Below the pieces are notes generated by a model. It did not search any database. It saw only the letters and a program-made list of their open reading frames with translations, and had not been told where the DNA came from. This document shows positions 40,229 through 45,014 of a DNA stretch of 45,014 nt, piece after piece (position 1 is the stretch's first letter; each line of letters opens with the position of its first letter). The DNA is from Syntrophomonas sp. UBA5288. Lineage in GTDB: Bacteria; Bacillota; Syntrophomonadia; Syntrophomonadales; Syntrophomonadaceae. The DNA lies in contig DHSK01000055.1 of the NCBI GenBank assembly GCA_002408445.1, positions 31,167 to 76,180 on the forward strand. The letters run 5' to 3'. The translations under genes and the position numbers were made by a program.

Positions 40229-42226
40229 ATGTTAAATTTAAATTTAACGGCAGAGTGGGAGCAATTTATCTCCCATGGCCGGGTGAAATCGGACATAATC
40301 CGGCCTGAAATATTGGAATCCTGGCAAAGGTGTTATGAGGCAGGCGTTGACCCTTATGACGGGAGCAGCCACCTGATACTTACCCAGCCTGAATTGGAAC
40401 AATTGCAAAGCAATCATGCCGAACTTATAGAAACGGCCTGGCACTTTATGGTTAAGCTTTATGAATTTGTGGCTGGTTCCGGATTTATCGTATTGCTGTC
40501 AGAGGAACATGGTTATATTGTAAAGAGCGTTGGCGATTGTAATATTTTAGATAATGCTACTGATGTAAAACTTATGACCGGAACCGGGTGGATGGAAACA
40601 GAAGTGGGCACTAACGGCATTGGCACCGCGTTGCTGCTAAAGAAACCCGTTCAGGTTTCGGGTCAGGAACATTACTGTAAAAAGCTGCATTCCTGGACTT
40701 GTTCCGCCGCTCCTATCTTTGATAATGACGGGCAAATAATGGGGGCATTGCAGATGTCCGGTCCCTCCGGTGCGGCTCACCTGCATACGCTGGGGATGGT
40801 GGTGGCGGCAGTAGAAGCCATCAGCAGCCAAATACGAATTGGGGAGAAAAACCTTGAATTAACAGCTCTCAACAGCAGTCTGCAAAATATTTTTCAAACC
40901 ATGTCTGACGGTGCCGTCATTATTGACCGTCAGGGAATCATCAGCCATATAAATCCGGTTGCGGAACAAATTCTGGGCTATAACTTAAAAGGCACCTCAA
41001 TTGAATATTTATTGGGAAAAACAGCTCAATATGATAAACTTCTAAGTGAGGGACAACCTTTTACGGATATAGAAGTTAGAGTTGATAAACCACAGTTCCA
41101 ATTTCATTGCCTGGTAACCAGCATACCAATCAAAGACGAAAAAGATAACACAACCGGAGCAGTTATCTTTTTTAATCCCATTAATAAAATCAAAAAATTA
41201 ACCAATCGTTTCAGCGGCGCACATGCGGTCTTTAATTTCAACGATATCATAGGTAACAGCCATAAACTTCATTCAGCTATACATTCGGCCTCCAATGCGG
41301 CAGCATGTGCCAGTAATGTGTTAATTGCCGGCGAAAGCGGAACCGGCAAAGAGCTCTTCGCCCAGGCTATTCATAATGCCAGTTCTTTCCGTGACGGACC
41401 GTTTGTAGCGCTTAACTGCGGAGCTATACCAAGAGAACTGATCGCCAGTGAGTTGTTTGGTTATACGGAAGGGGCTTTTACCGGAGCCGGCCGGGGCGGC
41501 AGGCCAGGTAAATTTGAAATGGCTACAGGCGGCACCCTGTTTCTGGATGAAATCGGTGATATGCCTTTTGATCAGCAGGTTACACTTCTGCGGGTATTAC
41601 AGGAAAGGAAAATTATCCGTATAGGCGGCGACAAGGTCATTCCGGTAGATACCCGTGTCATCTGCGCTACCAACAAAAATTTGCAGGACGAGGTCAAGAA
41701 GGGTAATTTCCGTGAAGATCTATATTACCGGTTAAATGTAATCCCCATCAATATACCTTCTTTACGGGAACGCGAAGAAGATATCAGTCTGTTATTTCAA
41801 TATTTTGTACACAAAATCGGAGAAAAACTTAACACCCCCATAGAGTTTATAGAACCTGGTATCCTTGAATACCTCAAATATTATAACTGGCCCGGCAATG
41901 TACGCGAACTGGAAAATGTAGTGGAACGAATGATTAATTCCGCCAATGGTTCTACTCTGCGTTTTGAAAATCTGCCCCCTGAAATTCATGCTGCGCAGTC
42001 AGTGGAGGAGTTACCTGAAAATCCGATTGCATCCGGCAGTCCGGAGGCAGTACATGAAAATGGAGGCATGGCCGCTTTACTGCTGGAACGCAACCGAATT
42101 CTGGAATTATTGTCCCGCTATAACGGTAATATTAGCCGGGTTGCCCGAGAATTAGGTATTTCCCGTAATACGGTCTACCGCAAAATGCAGTTTTATGATG
42201 TTTCGCGGGAGTTCAAATTTAAATAA
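40229..42226 (+). CDS. Sigma-54-dependent activator, AcoR-like (GAF-PAS-AAA-Fis)
   Basis: A 665-residue enhancer-binding protein. The N-terminal part (ESWQRCYEAGVDPYD, GTGWMETEVGTNGIGTAL, YCKKLHSWTCSAAPIF) is the AcoR-type GAF sensor. A PAS domain (about 225-320: MSDGAVIIDRQGIISHINPV, AEQILGY) follows. The AAA+ domain has Walker A GESGTGKE (368-375) and the sigma-54 contact motif GAFTGA (415-420). The last 45 residues form a Fis-type helix-turn-helix (ISRVARELGISRNTVYRKMQ). The frame is open from 40139. The ATG at 40229 follows AAAGGA; ATG at 40205 is possible. A -24/-12 promoter lies 260 bases downstream, so it probably activates the aldehyde dehydrogenase gene. Confidence 0.93.
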   Translation: MLNLNLTAEWEQFISHGRVKSDIIRPEILESWQRCYEAGVDPYDGSSHLILTQPELEQLQSNHAELIETAWHFMVKLYEFVAGSGFIVLLSEEHGYIVKSVGDCNILDNATDVKLMTGTGWMETEVGTNGIGTALLLKKPVQVSGQEHYCKKLHSWTCSAAPIFDNDGQIMGALQMSGPSGAAHLHTLGMVVAAVEAISSQIRIGEKNLELTALNSSLQNIFQTMSDGAVIIDRQGIISHINPVAEQILGYNLKGTSIEYLLGKTAQYDKLLSEGQPFTDIEVRVDKPQFQFHCLVTSIPIKDEKDNTTGAVIFFNPINKIKKLTNRFSGAHAVFNFNDIIGNSHKLHSAIHSASNAAACASNVLIAGESGTGKELFAQAIHNASSFRDGPFVALNCGAIPRELIASELFGYTEGAFTGAGRGGRPGKFEMATGGTLFLDEIGDMPFDQQVTLLRVLQERKIIRIGGDKVIPVDTRVICATNKNLQDEVKKGNFREDLYYRLNVIPINIPSLREREEDISLLFQYFVHKIGEKLNTPIEFIEPGILEYLKYYNWPGNVRELENVVERMINSANGSTLRFENLPPEIHAAQSVEELPENPIASGSPEAVHENGGMAALLLERNRILELLSRYNGNISRVARELGISRNTVYRKMQFYDVSREFKFK

Positions 42227-42485
42227 TGAACAGATCCCGTTTGAACCCATAGGGAAGATTATCAAGATTGATGGGGAGCCTCATCAGTTTTAATATCTCT
42301 CCGTTAGAATACACCTTTCTTTTTTCTTATCACCTGCCTAAAATAATCTGAACTGCCAATCAAAATCACGTTGTTGCATTTTTTGACACACTTGTAATAA
42401 TCAAATTAACAATTGTCACTATTTTCAATACAAAAAATACCCTAGCAAATGTCGTATTAGTTATAAAAAGGCGTTATAACGGGAA
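42227..42485 (+). promoter_or_regulatory. Candidate enhancer region upstream of the sigma-54 promoter
   Basis: 259 AT-rich bases with two notable elements. TGACA (42384-42388) and TGTCA (42414-42418) are inverted, about 70-105 bases ahead of the -24 box, where activator-binding sites usually sit. GTTATAA (42460-42466) and TTATAAC (42474-42480) form a perfect inverted repeat just upstream of the promoter. Which one the activator uses cannot be told from one copy. Confidence 0.4.
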
Positions 42486-42500
42486 TGGCACGTTTCTTGC
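42486..42500 (+). promoter_or_regulatory. Sigma-54 (-24/-12) promoter
   Basis: TGGCAC-GTTTC-TTGC is an exact match to the sigma-54 consensus, with the GG at -25/-24 and GC at -13/-12 in the correct register. Predicted transcription start is near 42512. It faces the aldehyde dehydrogenase gene and follows an AcoR-like activator gene. Confidence 0.9.
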
Positions 42501-42511
42501 TTATAGTACCT

Positions 42512-42941
42512 ATTAGATAAGTTAATAGGGGAACATATTTGTCTCCGAATCTCTTAACCTACGGTTTACTATTAAGGTCATCGGGTCATTAGGGCTTAAT
42601 CCGGAAACGGACAGGCTTCCCATTGCGGAAAGGGGATTAGTTATAAGGCATTAGTTGCTGAATTATACTTCTATAAATCAGCAACTAATATAATGCTGTA
42701 CTACGCCCCTGTCTGGTCCAGCATTATTTATTGATAACAGACTGTGTCCTTGTCCAACTCAGCTTGTTATCAGTACTTAATCAAAGTAACTGCATCCGGG
42801 GATGAGGTGCTGCGGTAAAAAAACTTAATAGTCACTTGCCCCGGGTTTGAAAGGAGGTTGAAATTAGGAAATTAGATTGAAAAATTATTGTCCAGTACTC
42901 AGTTTCATGAAAAAAACGGCTAATTTTTGGAGGTGTATTTT
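42512..42941 (+). promoter_or_regulatory. Long structured 5' leader of the aldehyde dehydrogenase mRNA
   Basis: About 430 bases between the predicted start and the ATG, with no supported gene. A first domain has TAATCC (42597-42602) pairing with GGATTA (42634-42639) around a TCCG-GAAA-CGGA hairpin. Three perfect hairpins follow end to end: 42650-42661/42678-42689 (12 bp), 42690-42698/42719-42727 (9 bp), and 42732-42739/42765-42772 (8 bp). A GAAAGGAGG at 42849-42857 and the true ribosome site GGAGGTG at 42931-42937 are near the end. No known riboswitch was recognised. Confidence 0.6.
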
Positions 42942-44417
42942 ATGAAAAAACCGATGGATGACAGCTATAAACTTTATATTGACGGCAAATGGGTTGATGC
43001 CAAAGATGGAAGAACCTTTAAAACCTATTGCCCGGCTAATGGCGAATTTCTGGCTACCTGTGCCAATGCAGGCCGAGAAGATGTTGATATGGCCGTAAAG
43101 GCAGCCTGGAAAGCTTACGAGACCTGGAAGGATGTAAGTCCCCTGGAGCGGTCTACCATGCTGTTAAAGATTGCGGATTTGATTGATGCCAACACCGAAA
43201 AATTGGCAATGGTCGAAACAATGGATAATGGTAAACCCATCAGAGAAACAATGGCAGCCGATGTGCCCTTAAGTTCTGATCATTTCCGTTATTTTGCCGG
43301 CGTGCTGCGCTCCGAAGAAGGTCAGGCGGTAATGATAGATAAGGATCATATGAGTATTATCCTTAGAGAACCTATCGGCGTAGTTGGCCAGATTGTTCCC
43401 TGGAACTTCCCATTATTAATGGCCGCATGGAAAATTGCCCCGGCTCTGGCGGCTGGAGATACTATTATTTTCAAACCATCCTCCACTACCTCGCTGAGTG
43501 TTCTGGAATTAGCCAAATTACTGGATCAGGTATTGCCTCCTGGAGTAGTTAATGTTGTTACCGGCGGCGGATCGAGCACAGGAAACTATGTATTGGAACA
43601 TCCTGATATCCGGAAACTGGCCTTTACCGGTTCGACCGAAGTTGGTTATAATATCGCCGATGCAGCAGCCAAGAAACTGATTCCTGCCACACTGGAACTG
43701 GGCGGGAAATCAGCCAACATCTATTTCCCCGATTGCCCCTGGGATAAAGCCATTGAGGGCGTAGCCAGAGGAATCCTTTTCAATCAGGGCCAGGTCTGCT
43801 GTGCAGGTTCACGTGTATTTGTACATGAAGACATCTATGATAAATTCCTGGCTGAAACAGCAAAACTATTCGATACCGTAAAAGTTGGTCTGCCCTGGGA
43901 GAAAGATACCATGATGGGTGCCCAGATCAATAAAGAACAGCTGGAAAAAATATTGGATTACATTGAGATAGGCAAAAAAGAGGGTGCCCGGGTTGCCTGC
44001 GGCGGCTATCGCCTGACCGAGAATGGTCTGGACAAAGGCTTCTTCATGAAACCTACCCTCCTGGCTGATGTAACCAATGACATGAGAGTAGCACAGGAAG
44101 AAATTTTCGGACCCGTGGCCTGCGTAATTAAATTTAAAGACGAAGCTGAAGTAATCAAGATGGCCAATGACAGCGAATATGGACTGGGCGGTGCAGTTTG
44201 GACCAAAGACATCAACCGTGCCCTTAGAGTAGCCAGAGCTGTTGAGACCGGCCGTATGTGGGTAAATGACTATAATAATCTCCCGGCTCATGCTCCGTTT
44301 GGTGGTTACAAGAAATCCGGTATCGGTCGTGAAACCCATAAGATGATTATGGAAAATTATACCCAGAAGAAAAATATCTTTATTAGCATGACTGAGACCC
44401 GGACAGGTATGTACTAA
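42942..44417 (+). CDS. NAD(P)-dependent aldehyde dehydrogenase
   Basis: A 491-residue enzyme of the classical ALDH superfamily, oxidising an aldehyde to the acid. NAD-binding and substrate motifs: PWNFPLLMAAWKIAPALAAG, FTGSTEVG, general-base Glu252 in LELGGKSA, catalytic Cys286 in NQGQVCCAGSR, and EEIFGPV. No CoA-acylating (AdhE-like) features are seen, so it should release a free acid. ATG at 42942 follows GGAGGTG. Expression is most likely sigma-54-dependent through the upstream activator. The aldehyde is unknown; alcohol or amine breakdown is plausible. Confidence 0.94.
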   Translation: MKKPMDDSYKLYIDGKWVDAKDGRTFKTYCPANGEFLATCANAGREDVDMAVKAAWKAYETWKDVSPLERSTMLLKIADLIDANTEKLAMVETMDNGKPIRETMAADVPLSSDHFRYFAGVLRSEEGQAVMIDKDHMSIILREPIGVVGQIVPWNFPLLMAAWKIAPALAAGDTIIFKPSSTTSLSVLELAKLLDQVLPPGVVNVVTGGGSSTGNYVLEHPDIRKLAFTGSTEVGYNIADAAAKKLIPATLELGGKSANIYFPDCPWDKAIEGVARGILFNQGQVCCAGSRVFVHEDIYDKFLAETAKLFDTVKVGLPWEKDTMMGAQINKEQLEKILDYIEIGKKEGARVACGGYRLTENGLDKGFFMKPTLLADVTNDMRVAQEEIFGPVACVIKFKDEAEVIKMANDSEYGLGGAVWTKDINRALRVARAVETGRMWVNDYNNLPAHAPFGGYKKSGIGRETHKMIMENYTQKKNIFISMTETRTGMY

Positions 44418-44438
44418 ATCGATTATTAACTGAAATTA

Positions 44439-44470
44439 ACATCCGGTCGGATATAATTCCGGCCGGATGT
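44439..44470. terminator. Hairpin after the aldehyde dehydrogenase gene
   Basis: ACATCCGGTCGG (44439-44450) pairs with CCGGCCGGATGT (44459-44470) with one wobble. No T-run follows, so it may stabilise the 3' end or terminate weakly. Confidence 0.55.
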
Positions 44471-44637
44471 TGCCCACTAATAGGCAAGCCTTGTTAATTC
44501 TGGTTTCTATCATCATTTCATGTTCTCCATAAATATTTACGTTTGGTTATTATTACTGAATATATGTTTTAGTGATTTTAACCAGAATCCATAAGACAAT
44601 ACAAAAATCATCATATAAACAGAGAGAGGTGTTCAGC

Positions 44638-45014
44638 GTGGGATGCTGCTCTGAAGAAAAAATAAAGGTAGAAAAAGAGAAGCAAGAAAAAGCAGACCTG
44701 AGCCTGCTGGGCGAAGTATTAGCAGAATACAAAGGACAGGCCGGAAGCTTAGTAACCGTACTGCAGAAAGCACAGGACCTCTATGGCTACCTGCCCACCG
44801 CCGTATTGCGTCATATAGCCAAAGAACTAGAAGTAAAAGCGGCCAAGGTATATGGAGTCGCCACCTTCTACACCCAATTTCGCCTAAAACCGGTAGGCAA
44901 ATACGTAATCCTGCTCTGCCAGGGCACCGCCTGCCATGTCAACGGCTCCGAAAGAATCGAAACCGCGATTTGCCAGGAACTAAAAATCAAGCCGGGCGAA
45001 ACCACCCCGGACGG
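44638..45014 (+). CDS. NuoE/HymA-like [2Fe-2S] subunit, 5' part
   Basis: The first 125 residues of a thioredoxin-fold [2Fe-2S] protein; the gene runs off the window. An unusual N-terminus MGCCSEEKIKVEKEKQEK precedes the family region: VLQKAQDLYGYLPTAVLRHI, VYGVATFYTQFRLKPVGKY, and the first two cluster cysteines in CQGTACHVNGS. In anaerobes this subunit feeds NuoF-like partners in [FeFe]-hydrogenases, formate dehydrogenases or NADH:acceptor complexes. GTG at 44638 follows GAGAGAGGTG. Which complex it belongs to depends on sequence to the right. Confidence 0.9.
   Translation, partial: MGCCSEEKIKVEKEKQEKADLSLLGEVLAEYKGQAGSLVTVLQKAQDLYGYLPTAVLRHIAKELEVKAAKVYGVATFYTQFRLKPVGKYVILLCQGTACHVNGSERIETAICQELKIKPGETTPD

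Noticed and set aside
42512..42941. Known riboswitch in the aldehyde dehydrogenase leader
   Set aside because: The CGGAAACGG segment recalled c-di-GMP and other classes, but the rest of their conserved cores is missing. It was kept as an unclassified structured leader.
43866..44339. 157-residue minus-strand frame opposite the aldehyde dehydrogenase gene
   Set aside because: It is a shadow of the strongly conserved plus-strand gene and lacks family resemblance or a ribosome site.

Overview
The window looks like chromosomal DNA of an anaerobic, probably spore-forming Gram-positive bacterium of the Clostridia (Firmicutes), perhaps near the Syntrophomonadaceae or Peptococcaceae. This is inferred from gene content: a GerMN/Gmad2 lipoprotein, a BlaI/MecI-type repressor, a YtrA-type GntR module, short psd and pssA genes, ABC-F and YkuS homologues, DUF362-ferredoxin and DUF763 proteins, a sigma-54 activator paired with an aldehyde dehydrogenase, and a NuoE/HymA-like subunit. 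Start codons are often TTG or GTG behind strong Shine-Dalgarno sites. No rRNA, tRNA, CRISPR array or intact transposase was recognised.

Layout. 1-9.2 kb: a mosaic intergenic repeat, a B12-binding radical SAM protein, a psd-pssA pair for phosphatidylethanolamine synthesis, then on the minus strand a sirtuin, a cyclophilin and a lytic transglycosylase; then Ku, a zinc-dependent phospholipase C-like protein, MsrA with an unusual repeat-bearing N-terminus, and a DUF362-ferredoxin protein. 9.2-13.2 kb: a second, longer repeat copy, an SsuABC/TauABC-type ABC importer, and a two-gene toxin-antitoxin-like cassette closed by a strong terminator. 13.3-16.4 kb: an ABC-F ATPase (minus) and a D,D-carboxypeptidase (plus).

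16.45-22.1 kb is a minus-strand island: BlaI-type repressor, OmpR-type response regulator, short histidine kinase, LolD/MacB-type ATPase and an 845-residue FtsX-type permease. Its promoter has a near-consensus -35/-10 with a perfect BlaI/CopY-type palindrome over the -10. A relaxase fragment lies just upstream, suggesting the cluster arrived on a mobile element.

22.2-35.3 kb: a MalY/PatB C-S lyase, a ParA ATPase overlapping a small unknown gene, a third repeat copy, a HAD phosphatase, a YkuS-like protein, the GerMN lipoprotein (minus), DUF763, 2-dehydropantoate 2-reductase, an EamA transporter, a DUF6544-like membrane protein, and carB (minus) without an adjacent carA.

35.5-45 kb: a YtrA-like repressor with its own ABC exporter, a polar amino-acid ABC importer, and an AcoR-like sigma-54 activator. 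This is followed by a consensus -24/-12 promoter, a 430-nt structured leader, the aldehyde dehydrogenase, and the start of a NuoE/HymA-like [2Fe-2S] subunit that runs off the window. The last block suggests sigma-54-controlled alcohol/aldehyde metabolism beside an electron-transfer complex.

The points most worth a second look are the hybrid Phd/HicB antitoxin with a HicA-like partner lacking the usual histidine, the BlaI/two-component/ABC island with its operator and relaxase scar, and the long leader with three back-to-back perfect hairpins.
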